From Smallanthus sonchifolius (Eukaryota; Streptophyta; Magnoliopsida; Asterales; Asteraceae), in contig CM042042.1 of the NCBI GenBank assembly GCA_023525975.1, positions 41,923,880 through 41,987,879 on the forward strand: a stretch of 64,000 nt of DNA. The letters are read 5' to 3'. This document shows, piece by piece, positions 9,838 through 22,142 of this stretch. Both the position numbers and the translations under genes were made by a program. The stretch's first letter is position 1. Every line of letters begins with the position of its first letter. Under the pieces are notes generated by a model. That model did no database searches. It was not told where the DNA came from and was given only the letters and a program-made list of their open reading frames with translations.

Positions 9838-11884
9838 TTATTCATATGCAGATGCATGCATGACAAAACTTACTGATTCTTCCTTGGTGTCATTGATTTC
9901 CTTTGTTTCTAAATAGGGCTTCAGTCTATGCCCATTCACTACTTGCCTGAGGTGATCGTCAAAGTCTTCGATCTCGACCTCCCCAAACTCTCCCACTCTG
10001 ATTACAAAATAAGGACCCATCCACTTCCTCTTCCGCTTCCTAGGGAACAGCTTCAGTCTTGAATTGTTTATAGCCACACCTTCTGGCGTACCTCAAAGAC
10101 CTTTTTCTTTAACTTGGAGTCATGCACTGCTTTCATCTTTGCCTTGTATGCAAATGCACACTCATAAGCTTCATCCCCCATCTTTTCCAACTCACATACT
10201 TGCAACTTCCGCTCCTTACCTGCATTGTCATAATCAAGATTAACAGATTTAACTGCCATAATGCACGATGAGTTATTTCAACCGGCAAATGGCATCCTTT
10301 TCCATAAACTAGTCGGTATGGTGTGGTACCAATCGGAGTTTTATAAGCTGTTCGGTAGGCCCATAAAGTATCGTTTAGTTTGGTTGACCAATCCTTACGA
10401 TCAGCCCGTACGTCTTTCGTAAAATCTCCTTTATTTTCTTGTTTGATACCTCCACTTGCCCACTTGTTTGTGGGTGATATGGAGTGGAAATCTGATGGTT
10501 CACACCATAACGTTTAAGCAATTTACCAAATTTAAAGTTATTAAACGTGAACCCCCATCACTGATAATCACACGGGGGACACCAAACCTAGAAAAGATGT
10601 TACTTTGCACGAACTTGCACACCGCTATATGATCATTCGTCTTAGTGGCAATTGCTTCAACCCATTTAGAAACATGATCAACAGCCACTAAGATGTACAG
10701 ATGTCCCAAGGAATTAGGGAAGGGACCCATGAAGTCTATGCCCCACACATCAAATATGTTAACGACCAAAATGGGTCGCATTGGCATCTCATCTCACTTC
10801 GTGATGCTCCAAGTTGCTGACACCTTGTGCAGTTCTTCACAAACTCTGCTGCATCTTTGAAAATTGTGGGTCAGAAGAACCCACAAGTGAGGATCCTATG
10901 TCCCATTTTCTGCCCACTGAAGTGCCCCCCACAAGCATATGAATGGGCATGTTCTAACAAATATTGGACTTCACTTTCGGGAAGACAACACCGGATCATT
11001 TGATCTGCCCCAACTTTGAACAAATCTGATTCATCCCAGATATACTGCTTCACTTGAGACATGAAGTGTTGCTTCTTCTTCTTAGCCCAATGTTCTGGAG
11101 TTTTAAATGCAGTCAAATAATTAACAATGTTAGCATACCATGGGTCAGTAGAAACACTTAAATTTTGCTCATCTGGAAATGTCTCCCCGATTCTTTCAGT
11201 AAAATCCTCTTCAGTGTTCACAACCCTAGACAGGTAGTCTGCTACCACATTCTCTGTTCCTTTCTTATTGCGGATCTCTAGGTTGAACTCCTGTAACAGT
11301 AGGACCCATCTGATCAACCTAGGATTTGCGTCTTTCTTTTCCATGAGATACTTCACCGCATTGTGACCTGAATACACTATCACCTTACTTCCCCAGATAT
11401 AAGACCTGAACTTATCAAGAGCATACACAACTACAAGTAATTCTTTCTCAGTAGTAGTATAATTCAGTTGTAACCCGTCTAGGGTCTTGCTAGCATAGTA
11501 AATTGCCACCGGTTTCTTATCCACCCATTGTCCCAAGACTGTCCTGATTGCAAAATCACTTGCATTACACATGGTTTCAAAAGGTAGTGACCAATTAGGT
11601 GCTTGCAAGATCGGGGTGTCTACCAATTTTTCTTTTAAAATATTGAATGCTTTCAAGCACTCATCATCAAATTCAAAAGGGACTTTTTTTAAAAGTAGAT
11701 TACAAAGCGGTTTTGTGATTGTGCTAAAATCCTTAATAAGTCGGCGGTAAAATCTCGCATGCCCCAAGAATGATCTTACCCTTTTAACATTAGTAAGGGG
11801 AGGTAGTGTTGAAATTACTTTGATTTTTGATCTATCTACCTCCATCCCCCTACTTGACACTATGTTCCCCAAAACAATCCCTTA
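9838..11884 (-). pseudogene. pol: Athila RNase H and integrase, E1 copy
   Basis: Element order: RT connection with VRSFLGHARFYRRLIKDFS; RNase H with CNASDFAI (first acidic residue replaced by N), TEKELLVVVYALDK, VYSGHNA (the usual SDH is SGH) and VADYLSR; integrase zinc finger HAHSYACGGHF...CTRC; integrase core with GIDFMGPF and IISDGGS; and a GPY/F-type end at KWMGPYFVIRVGEFGEVEI. The region is broken by a TGA stop at 10871-10873, a single-base loss near 10805 and frame changes around 10260-10500. Loss of two RNase H acidic residues would abolish catalysis even without the stops. RFYRRLIKDFS and the VADYLSR stretch are typical of Athila pol. Confidence 0.85.
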
Positions 11885-13505
11885 CTGAACCATGAAATGG
11901 CTCTTTTCCAACTAAGGACTAGGTTTGTTTCGACACACCTTTTTAAAACTTTGGTCAATTGCTCTAAACATGCATCAAATGACTGACCAAAGATTGAAAA
12001 GTCATCCATGAAAAGTCAGTCATTTGATGCATGTTTAGAGCAATGGCATTTGCCTCAATGCAAAAGTGTCATATGGGCAGGTAAACGTGGTCTTATGTTG
12101 ATCATCAGGATGAATAGCAATCTGATTATATCCTGAGTACCCATCTAAAAAGCAATAAAATTTCTGACCTGATATTTTCTTGATGATTTAGTCAATGAGA
12201 GGTAAAGGAAAATGGTCCTTGGAAGTGGTTGTGTTCAACTTCCTTTAATCAATACATACCCTCCACCCCGTTACGGGTCAGGTGGCTACGTGCTCTCCTT
12301 GCTCATCCCGTATGATCTGGATACCTGCTTTCTTTGGTACTGTCTGTGTTGGATTTACCCAGGTGTTGTCAGATATGGGATATATGATCCCTACTCCAAC
12401 CATTTTAGGACTTCTTTTTTCACAACTTCCCTCATATTTGGATTTAGCCTTCTTTGTACATCTTTTGCTGGCTTTGCATCCGGTTCAGTGATTATTTTAT
12501 GCATCACTATCGAAGGACTAATCCCTTTCAAATCTGTTATCGTCCACCCAATTGCTGCTTTATGGGCGACCAGAACCTCCATGAGAGCCTTTTCCTGTGC
12601 CTCGGTCAAATTTGATGCAATAATGACCGGAAGAGTTTCATTCTCCCCTACGAAGGCGTACTTCAAACTTGCCGGTAATTCTTTCAGTTCCACCTAAGGT
12701 GGTGGTTCCGATGAAGGTTTTAAATGGGTGTCTATGGACTCTGGAAAAATTTCCACTTGAAGTGTCCATGTGTGGCATCCCTCTTTAATTACACACACTT
12801 CCAATTTCTCCTCTTCAGCTTTTAGTTCATTCTCATACTCAGCTTCTTCCCTGTTACACAAAACACACGGATCCTTTGGCGCATCCTCATTTGCATGAAG
12901 AATACACCCATCAATGATATCTGCACTAAAGCATTCATCAATGACCGGAGCATTAAAAGTGCGGGAGAAGACATTTAAACGCACCTTTCTATTACCAAAA
13001 TCCATGTCAAATGTGCATGTTATGAAGTTTATGACACATTGAGCAGTTTTTAAAAATGACCTTCCTAAAATAACATTGGGTTGGCTCCCTTTAGTAGGGG
13101 CTGCATAGTCAAGCACTAAGAAGTCGACCGGGTAATAGAAATCTTCTATCTTGACAATCACATATGTTAATATCTCATGCGGAAGCTTAAGAGTTAAAGC
13201 TGCTAACACCACGGTGGTATCAGCTTTTTGTAGAGGACCGAAATCGTATTGGTCATACAAGCTTCCCGTCAAGATACTAACACTAGCTCCCAAATCCAGA
13301 AGTGCCTTATCTATTTTGAAATCTCCTATTTGAATTTGGATTAAAGGAGCCCCTGGATCTTGGATCTTAGGTGGAAGAATACTAGACAAAACTGCACTCA
13401 TATTATCAGTTAGATCAAGCTTTTTGGGCATCTTTTGATTCCTCTTTTGAGTGCATAGGTCCTTTAGATATTTTGCATATGCCGGCACATTTTTGATTGC
13501 ATCAA
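11885..13505 (-). pseudogene. pol: Athila protease and reverse transcriptase, E1 copy
   Basis: The protease frame (12694-13488) keeps its active-site motif ALLDLGASVSIL, the DLGAS form usual for Athila, and later VILGRSFLKTAQCVI. A stop at 12694 separates it from the RT N terminus, which reads HKIITEPDAKPAKDVQRRL and then VKKEVLKWLE. The RT palm is wrecked. About 80-95 bp upstream of the FMDD catalytic box are replaced by a 30 bp inverted copy of neighbouring sequence. An in-frame TAA at 11882-11884 closes the frame just before the RNase H ORF. The same stop is present in E2 and E3. Confidence 0.8.
11958..12044. repeat. 30 bp perfect inverted duplication in E1 RT
   Basis: Positions 11958-11987 and 12015-12044 are exact reverse complements. 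E2 and E3 have only the first arm; at the second arm's place they have 80-95 bp of normal RT sequence. It looks like a break repaired with a fold-back copy of the adjacent strand. Confidence 0.9.
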
Positions 13506-15646
13506 TTAGGGGAAGATTAATTTTAACTTGTCTAAAAATTTCCCATATTTCATCTTATTGTGGGCCCTTTTATTTACCGGTTTAGATGGATCAACCAATG
13601 CTCTCGGAAATGGGATGGGATTATTCTCCACACCCGCCCCTTGAGCACCGGTAGGTGCTTTAGAATCGTTTGGTTTTTCAGAAACTACCAGTTGTTTGGG
13701 TTTAGATGCAATAAGTACCGGTTCATCATCACTTTCCTCATCCACATCCTCCACCAACCCTTCAACTAGCGGTTGTAGAGGGAAAACTTTGTTATCATAT
13801 TGCTTACCACTTCTCAACATACTTACCTGACTTACATAAGGATTCTTTGCTCCCGACCCTTGATGTTGCGGGTTGGTTTGAGTGTTGCTTGTTAACTTGC
13901 TCGGTTCTCTTCTCGGCCACTCTTCAGCCATTTACCCCACATGCTTTGCAAGAGCACCCATTGTCTTGTCACGGACTTCATTGTCTTTCTTTAGTTCCTT
14001 GATAGCCTCCATGATAGCATTAAATTGGGCAGCTCCCATGTCCTCACCTCCTGTACTACCTCCTTGCTGATTTTGATGTTGATATCCCCTTTTGTATCTC
14101 TGGTATCTGCCTTGGTTATAATTTTGTTGGCGGTTTTGGTATTGTTGCTGTTGTGGTTGTCATCCACCCTACACATTAGCACCCTGAAAGTTAGGATTCA
14201 TTTGATTAGATGCATTACCATACCTGAGTAACAGATGGTTTCTGAGTCCTGGGTGATACTGTGTAACAGTGGCCTTGTCTCCTCTAAGCTGGTTCATATC
14301 TTCGGCCTTTCTTTGCTCTCTTGCGCAGTTTGCTAACACATGCCCCAACTCTTCACATCCCTCACACACTTGATAAGATTGATTCACATTTGCCACCTCT
14401 TTACCGCTCGGCTTACCAAGACGTGCCATTTGAATTTCCATGGCATCCAACCGCTTCTACATCTAATAATCAACTGACTTCACATATGAAGTTGATTTTC
14501 CCCTTCTAATTGCATTAGCTTGTCTTTTGGATATCACCGCCATCCTCTCAAGTATGTCCCAATCCTCATCCACATGGTTATAGAAGAATGATCTGTTACT
14601 AGTGGAGTTAACATCTCTGACATCCTCAGGTAGAAGGCCATCAAAGAATGCCTGAATCAGATCCCACTTCTCAATACCATGATGTGGGCAATTCCTTAGT
14701 AATTCCTTGAACCTTTTAAAAGCTTCATAGAATGGCTCCCCCAACTGTTGCCTGAAATCCCTGATTGCAGTTCCGGCCTCATTAGTCTTGTGTGGTGGGA
14801 AGTACTCATCCAAGAACTGTTGTTGAACTGCCCAAGTAGTAATACTAGCAGACGGTAGAGAAAGGAACCATATTTTAGCACGGTCCTTTAGTGAAAATTG
14901 GAAGAGTACCAACTTTACCTCGTCTGTAGTGAATCCCTGTCCACCAATGGTTCCACATGTTGCCTCATACTATAATAGGTGCGTGTAGGGCTCCTCAGTA
15001 ACTCACCCAAAGAAATGTGGGAGGATCCCTAGACATCCCGGTCTGATCTCAAATGCGTTCCCCCTACGAACTGCTGGAATCACGAGGGAAGCATTTAGGG
15101 CTAAAGCAGGGCGAATGTGATTATCTACCCCCTGTTCATGCCTTGGCATGTTTTTGTTCCTAGGCGGTTCCTCTTGATAATTGGGTCTGTTCACTTGAGG
15201 TTGCATGTACCTGTTCTCTTGATAAAAATTACCCTGATTTCTCGGTTGATACTCATAGTCAGACCTTGGTGGTGGTGGTACCCAATTGTTCACCCTATTT
15301 ACTTCTTGATTTCTGGGGTGGTGGTTTAGGTCATACCATGCTTCATCTTCATCCCAGTTATCATGCTGAGAACCGTGTTCTGGCCCATAACTTTGTCCCG
15401 TTGACAAATGCTCATCATCCCCAAAATCCGAATAACTTGGGTGGTTGTTATATGGTTGGTTGTTATGGAATGGTGGTGGTGGTGGTTGATTTTGTGGTTG
15501 TGGCTGAGCAGGTGGTTGTTGGTTTGGTGGTGGTGGTTGATCAGGAAATAGGAGATCTGGGAAAGGTGGGACTGTTCCCCCACCTTGGTTTGGATCTGAG
15601 TTTGGTGGTTGATTTTGTGACATTCTCGGGCTGTCGAGTTTCTCTA
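13506..15646 (-). pseudogene. gag: Athila gag, E1 copy, N-terminally truncated
   Basis: A single frame from 15646 down to a TAA at 13506-13508. It contains the proline-rich region, the capsid-like region (QQFLDEYFPPHKTNEA, FKRFKELLRNCPHHGI), the zinc knuckle CEGCEELGHVLANC at about 14320-14365, a Q/N/Y-rich stretch and an acidic/proline linker ending KFLDKLKLIFP. In-frame stops include one at 15003-15005 shared with E0. The first roughly 35 codons and the leader are lost: sequence jumps at about 15646 into the LTR. Protease lies in a different frame, and the frame change falls at CCCCTAA, as in E2. Confidence 0.85.
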
Positions 15647-16092
15647 TGGACGCTCTGGATCGTAGAATGACAAGTTGATTCGACAATAGACACCTCCATG
15701 GCTTATAATTGAAATTAGGTTAAGTTTGCCAAAATTCCACTTCTTCGCGTCCCGCGAAAACTCTTAGCCAACCTTAGCGTTCCGCGAAGGCCAAACTAGT
15801 CGGGTGGGTTTTTCCAGCCCCTCGCGTACCGTGAAACATTCTTTCTGGTTCTTCATGTACCACGAAGAACCTAATTTCAACATTTTTGATTTTTTGTTCC
15901 TTTGACTTCTCTCGGGCCTGTGTATGCTACTATCCTGATGAATTTGAGCTTGTTTTCTCCCGTCCACTTAGCATATTAAACCTGTAGCACTCATAAACAC
16001 CAAATGCACATAAAACAGACTCGATATACAAAGCTAAACGCTTAAAACTATAAACTTAGACTCTTATACACGGGATATTTAACCTCACATCA
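15647..16092 (-). repeat. 5' LTR remnant of E1 (446 bp)
   Basis: Starts abruptly at the gag junction (TCTCTA then TGGACGCTCTGG). It corresponds to the LTR part from about 28911 to 29335 of E2, and ends CTCACATCA. About 0.9 kb covering gag start, primer site and the other LTR portion is missing relative to E2. Confidence 0.85.
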
Positions 16093-16166
16093 ATTACACA
16101 TTTGCTTCTATGCTAGGATATTAAGCGTCTTAATTTCCATGTCCTTCATTCGGCAACAAAATTTGC

Positions 16167-16921
16167 TTTCTAATTATAAGCCATTAGGGATCCACTGTCG
16201 AATTAACTTGCCTACTTTCATCCCAGAGCATTCCAGAGGTGATTTCCAGAGATAAAGTTTCAAGCATTGTGATTTTTTGATGCTAGATCAAGTTATACCA
16301 AGTATTGAATAATCAAAGACGATGTCGATGAGCGGCTAATCTCTTCATGTCGTTTCCAGGTGTAGGATCTGCTTGTAAGTGATCGACTAGGGTTCATACT
16401 TGATTTGGTTTGCTATTCTTATAATCGTATGATTGATTGAATGCTTGATTCTTAGATTTGTTTAAAACGATTTGGTTTTCATTTAATTTAATACATTCAT
16501 CAATTTTGGTTTTCTATCGTGAATCATTGAATATTTAGATCTTATCTTCTAAGTTGTTAATTAACTATTGAGTTATTAATCTGTGTCAAGTACCCGATTT
16601 TGTAATCATTGCTCAACGCAATCACTATCTTGATTGTTAATTGTTTATCAAATCTAATGAATGAGTTTTGTCTATGTAACTTCCAATAAGTACAAACCAG
16701 TAATCACAGAACTTGAAATCTGAACCCGGAAGGGTCTGTTTTCTCTTAATAGTTTTTACAAAGTTTAAATTGGATTGCTTTTTAATTAAGGTCTGAACAG
16801 TTTTCATAACAAACACTGTCCACCAATTCCCTGTGGATATGACACCCTACTTCATATACTATAGTTTAAGGTAGCTAGCGATTAGAATAATTGTTTTTGA
16901 TTGACCTTGACAACGCGATCA
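16167..16921 (+). repeat. Truncated inverted LTR in X1
   Basis: Same fragment as in X0, ending CCTTGACAACGCGATCA. Very similar to the X0 copy along its length, with identical truncation at the distal end, which shows it was part of the duplicated unit. Confidence 0.75.
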
Positions 16922-18148
16922 GAGATCAGGAAGAAGAAACGCTTGGGGGGTTAACAAATGATGATGATGGGAGGGCTTTGTATGATAGAGATATGCCAAT
17001 GGGTATCCACTTTTATCCACGATAGTTTTGTCGACGGAAAATGATCTGGAAAGGAGGAAGAAGGCCAGCGAGGGGATGATTAAATTAGAGGTTAAATTGG
17101 GGATGATTAAAAAGTGATAGTAAAAAAGATAAGAAATAAAGCAAATATGCAAGAGAACTGAAATACCTCTCATTTAACTTGAAAAAAATGGATGGTGTTA
17201 GTTGACTTGATGAAAATGACAAGATTATAAAACCACGAGAACCCAAATACAAGAAAACAAACTATTGGATGAAATTGTTAATTTTGACCAAACCATAGGG
17301 ACGAAAATCACAGTTTAATCTAGAAATAAAGTTGGTTGTTTAGTATTCCTTGCTCGGATAGTCGTATGTTGTTTTTAGTTCTCGTGTTTGTTGAAAACAT
17401 TTGGTTTATTAAGAGTAAGCTTTGTTGTTTTAAGTTTTCGGTGTGTGCTTCTATACCATTCATCATATCATGTCTAATCAGTACTTGAGACTGGGATGTG
17501 ACAAAAATTAGTCTCTACCATATGGATCAAGTACAACGAAAATCATGTTATAAAAAATCATGTTTTATGGAGGTTATATGAGTAATGCCACTCCAATTAT
17601 TCATTTTTCTGAATTATGTTAAATAGTTTACATGATGAGGAGGTTTGATTAACATAATATGTTCTAGCTTAGCATTGGCTCGCCCTTTCAAGTTTTAAAT
17701 AGGTAAAGGGATATGCATAGATGGTTATAAGTTGGGAACACAAGGATCGAAAATTTGTAAGATTTTGGGATACACATCTATTATGATTATAGATATAGAT
17801 GTTTCCTTATGTTGTGATACCAAGGATCTACATGTTATACACATCAGCATTTAAGAACTTAAAAGAGGTTTACTAGTGTTTTTCTAGGAAAATAAAAATA
17901 ATAAAAAGAGCTTAGTATTTTTTTTTTGTTACATCAATATTTTTCAAATAAATTATTTTGATTATGGCATATAAATTAGATTAAAGTCCAAGAAACTTAT
18001 AACCATGATTAAATAAAAAATATATATATTTTGGATGCTCATCATTAAATTAGTGTCATAATAATCGGCAATAAAAGGTAATATTTATTTCATAATTGGT
18101 AATTTATAACAATAAATACAAAATATAAGGAGTCTACTTCTTATATAC
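16922..18148. other. Upstream region of B3 copy b
   Basis: AT-rich non-coding DNA, near-identical to the matching part of X0 apart from scattered substitutions. The 84-codon minus-strand frame at 16919-17173 is the duplicate of that in X0 and has no domain. Confidence 0.6.
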
Positions 18149-18156
18149 TATAAATA
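18149..18156 (+). promoter_or_regulatory. Putative TATA box of B3 copy b
   Basis: TATAAATA in the same context and at the same distance (about 60 bp) from the ATG as in copies a and c. Confidence 0.45.
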
Positions 18157-18214
18157 AACCAAAATTCATTTAAATACTAATTCACATATAAACATATTTT
18201 ACAAAGAATAGAAA

Positions 18215-18584
18215 ATGTCTTATGTAGTTAAAACGCTCAGTAATTCTTACGTAGATCATTATTGTGAAATCATTTTGCCTAAGAGTAGTGTTGATAACGA
18301 AATAATACCATTAACTGGTGATAGTACTTTGCGAACTAGTGTCACCGGAGGAAATAGGGAGCTTGAAGTTGTGAGAAGCGATACAGATGGACGAACTTTA
18401 CTTTGCAGTTTACTAGGTTACCATCGAAGAAATACGTTTTAAAGGTTTTGGTAACATTAGAACAATTTATAACTTACACGCTGGACATCACGTTGAGTTC
18501 CATCCTAGGGGATTAGTCAATGAAAAATTATATATGGGATTCATATATTCTTATGAATCTCCTCTCGGACCATCGGGGCAATAG
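18215..18584 (+). pseudogene. B3-type DNA-binding domain gene, copy b (frameshifted)
   Basis: Begins with the same ATG and MSYV as copies a and c, but lacks nine bases (three residues) right after it and three bases (one V) in mid-domain. A one-base loss in the run after GRT near 18397 shifts the frame and gives a stop at 18440-18442. A second one-base loss follows near 18437. Homology continues to the original TAG at 18582-18584. Several conserved residues in the first helix/strand segment also differ (SDV became SYV, PKR became PKS). The DNA-binding fold is unlikely to survive. At sites where a and c differ, b mostly agrees with c. Confidence 0.8.
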
Positions 18585-18948
18585 GGCAGTTAAGAGTGAA
18601 GTCACAGATACATACATACATATATATATATAATCGTTTAATGTATTATAACTTGACTGGTGTAAGAAATTCTAAATACAATAATCTATGAATTATTATT
18701 TAAAAAGTAGTTTCATCTTTGATTAAATATCTTTATTTTTTTTATTTACTCCTTTTTTATATTAAAAATATCTTCCTTTCAGGAAAAACATTGATCCATA
18801 ATTAGAGTAAAAGGTCTAACCAGATTCCAAACATGTTAGTTATTTTGTTTTATAAACACAACACGTGTACGAATTTTGATAAAAAGATCCAATCAAGTTT
18901 GAACAAGGCTCCATATATTCATATATCAACATATCTTGATGAAGTTAC
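18585..18948. other. Downstream flank of B3 copy b
   Basis: AT-rich non-coding DNA matching the X0 and X2 flanks, without the long AT microsatellite. It ends GATGAAGTTAC at the E2 LTR. Confidence 0.6.
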
Positions 18949-20038
18949 TGATCGCGTTGTCAAGGTAAATCAAAAACAATTATTCTAATCCCTAGCAACC
19001 TTAAACTATAGTATAATGGAGTAGGGTATCGTATCCACAGAGAATTGGTGGAAAGTGTTTAATTATGAAAACTATTTAAATTCAGATCAAAAAGCAACAA
19101 ACTTTAAAACTTTGTAAAAACTATTAAGAGAAAACGGATCACTTCCGGGTTCAGATTGCAAGTTATTGGGAAGACTGGTTTGTACTTTTTGAAAGTTACA
19201 TAGACATAACTCATTCATTAGATTTGATAAACAATTAACAACGAAGATAGTGACTGTGTTGAGCAACGATTACAAAATCGGATACTTGACACAAATTAAC
19301 AACTCAATAGTCAATTAACAACTTAGAATCTCAGATCTAAATATTCAATGATTCACGATTAAAAACCGAGAATTGATGAATGTATTAAATTGAATAAAAC
19401 ACCAAGTTGTTCAAATCAAATCCAAGAATCAAGCATTCAAATAGTTATACGATTACAAGAGTCACAAACCAAATCAAGTATGAACCCTAGTCTATCACTT
19501 ACAAGCAGATCCTACACCCGGAAACGACACAAAGAGATTAGCCGCTCATCGACATCGTCATCGATTCTTCAACAATTGGTATCACTTGATCTAGCATAAA
19601 AAACTTGAAAAGATTTGAACTTTATCTCTGGAAATCACCTTAGGGACGCTCTGGATCGAAGAATGACAAGCTGATTCGACAATAGACTCCTCCATGGCTT
19701 ATAATTGAAATTATGTTAAGTTTGCCGAAATTCCACTTCTTCGCGTACCGCGAAGGCCAAATTAGTCGGGTGGGCTTTTCCAGCCCCTCACGTACCGCGA
19801 AACATTCCCTCTGGAACCTAATTTCAACATTTTTGACTTTTTGTTCCTTTGACTTCTCTAGGGCCTGTGTATGCTACTATCCTCATGATTTAAGCTGTTT
19901 TTCTCCCGTCCACTTAGCACATTAAACATGTAGCACTCATAAACACCAAATGCACATAAAACAAACTCGATATACAAAGTTAAACGCTTAAAACTATAAA
20001 CTTAGACTCTTATACACGAGATATTTAACCTCACATCA
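18949..20038 (-). repeat. 3' LTR of E2 (1,090 bp)
   Basis: TGATCGCG to CTCACATCA in plus display. It is 34 bp shorter than the E1 LTR because one interval between two adjacent TTCGCG hairpins is missing (near 19740-19757), leaving one hairpin where E1 has two. Confidence 0.85.
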
Positions 20039-22142
20039 CGTCCTCACACTTGACCTTTTTCGTCCTGAAAAAGAATTATGCATGGAATCATAATAAAAAA
20101 AATTGCTTTTTTATTTCTTTCTTTTATTCTTTTGATTTCTCAACATGTTAACCGTAACAATCGGTATTTCGATCCGATTAAACCCAACCACCGACTCTCG
20201 AGTCCCCGATTATGTGATCTATAATATTATACATTATCAAGCCGACAATTTATCTATGAGTCTCACACTCAGAAAGCTACGACTCAGCCTAATTCTATCT
20301 CAAGGTCATGTTTAAGCCCCGTTTAAACCTTACAGATTTTTCCACTATTATAAACACAAATTTATTTGTTTTTTAAATTTATATGAATTGTGGATCAATG
20401 GATGCATGATACGAGCTTTTATTAATACTTATGAATAAACCTAACCCAGTGGTGTTTCAATCACGTTGGAACACGATATATGATACGTAAGCTGTAGTTT
20501 TTAAGCAATGAAATACCTAAGCTTCAGAACATGGGTGTATCCTTCAAGTCACCATCCCAAAGGGAATCACGTGAACCTAACTTAGCCATCCAAATTATTG
20601 ATCACTTAAGTCATGTCCATGGGTGTATCAACCAAGTCACTATCTCGGAGGGTAACACGTAGGCAAAACCTAAGATTTCAATTGTTAATTAATTAAGGCT
20701 CATCAAATGATGGATTATGGAATGCAGACGCCACTAACTTTCGGATTTATTTTCATAAAAAGAAAGCAGTGTGCGAAGAAAAAAATTAAAAACTTATAAT
20801 TTTTTGTATATAAAGGTACCTATCACCATATATTGACAGTTTCGACCTTACCGACACCCCTAAGATGAGAACCCATGAGATATCCTGAATTAATTATTCA
20901 ATTAATCTAGATTCACTATTAGGATATTTAAGCTCTTTAATCAGTTGGGTCTACCAAAATGTTACAAATTAGACATGTTTGATCCTCTTTATTATTCAAT
21001 TAGTTCCACATTAGCAAAGTTTCCGATTGTATTATCATTTTCCATTTAGTTGCAAAAATTCAAATCCCGGGACATTTTTGAAAATTTTTATGATTTTTAT
21101 GATTCATGACTCAAAATAAAAGACTCGGACACAGACCTGGACACGGTTTTCCCTACCCACACTTAAACATGACATTGTCCTCAATGTAGGAAGAGCGACT
21201 CAAAAACGAAAATAAAATACGAAGATAAGAAAATCTTAGCTAGATAAACGACCGTATAGCATTTCATCCGCGATCGTGTCTCAGGAATACTAGCGGGTTG
21301 CCTTGTACAAGAACGTTCAAGATCGGATTATCGTCTCTCGAATGGAGATTGCGTACGAGAAATTAAATCCAAACCTGCAAAATAAACCCGAAACAAACCC
21401 ACAAGCATCATACCGACTCAATAATACGACTCACTAAAAAGAAAAATACCCGATGGACTCAAACGAATTAGCCGGCCCGTCTGCTTTGTTCTTCGCGTAC
21501 CGCGAAGAAGTTCTCTACAACTTCGTGTACCACGAGAGACCCTCCATCACAGAAAGATTAGAACTTTTTTCTACTTTTTGCCTTAGAAAATTTTTTAGTT
21601 TTTCAAGTCAAAATTTTCAACTTTTTCAAAATTCGTTCCAACTCTCCAATTAATTTCGTATATCCCTTGAACGAGATTTGTGATGGATTTTCATGCTCGT
21701 ATGGCCCAATATCTCCGGGAAAACTTCAAAAATACGTGAAAATATACTGAAAACACTAAAAAAAAACTCAAGATTCTACAAACTCTACACATGGTATCCT
21801 ACCCCCCACCCCCCCCCCCGAGAATGATGCATGGTCCCCATTGCATTAATATAAGCCTCAGCGTTCCCAGAACGTCCCCACACTTGGGCTTTTCCTAGAT
21901 TTAAAGCACAAAACAAAACAAAACCTAACTCACTTTCGTAGGAATCACGAATGCATTTAGCACATGTATTAAGCCATTTAAACCCCTCGGTAGCCCGAGT
22001 GGACGAGTTTATTCTCATGATAGTTTCTAGAGAAAACACCCACAACGTTCATTTAATCTAGACAATAAAAGTAAAGCTTAGGTTGCCTCCTAAGGGCGCT
22101 AAGTTTAACGTCTTCAGCCGAACGCGGTGTACCTTACTTTGG
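20039..22142 (-). other. 3' non-coding region of E2
   Basis: About 2.1 kb equivalent to 7729-9837 of E1. It holds the purine tract at the LTR (20039-20055), a second upstream tract near 21150-21170, a TTCGCG hairpin at 21495-21512, an interrupted poly-C in plus display (C6-A-C11 at 21802-21819), and the duplicated short frame at 21785-22045 without recognised domain. No env-like ORF was seen. Confidence 0.7.

Larger units (their letters stand above)
3661..16092. repeat. Tandem unit A (segment X0 + Athila element E1)
   Basis: First complete unit of the tandem array. It starts at the base after the E0 LTR end (CTCACATCA), runs through the B3-gene segment X0 and ends at the E1 LTR end. The same order of landmarks recurs in units B and C: ATTACAC junction, inverted LTR fragment, B3 ORF, GTTAC junction, LTR, pol, gag. 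Unit A is 12,432 bp. It is shorter than unit B mainly because E1 lost about 0.9 kb at its gag/LTR end. The unit structure is seen directly; segmental duplication as its cause is inferred from shared defects. Confidence 0.85.
6605..16092 (-). mobile_element. Athila-type Gypsy element E1 (9,488 bp, defective)
   Basis: Minus-strand element with 3' LTR (6605-7728), 3' non-coding region, integrase, RNase H, RT, protease and gag. A deletion then joins gag directly to the last 446 bp of the 5' LTR, so primer site and leader are gone. It is flanked by GTTAC (6600-6604) and ATTAC (16093-16097), an imperfect 5 bp target duplication. It lacks the primer site and all intact ORFs, so it cannot be autonomous. 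Confidence 0.85.
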
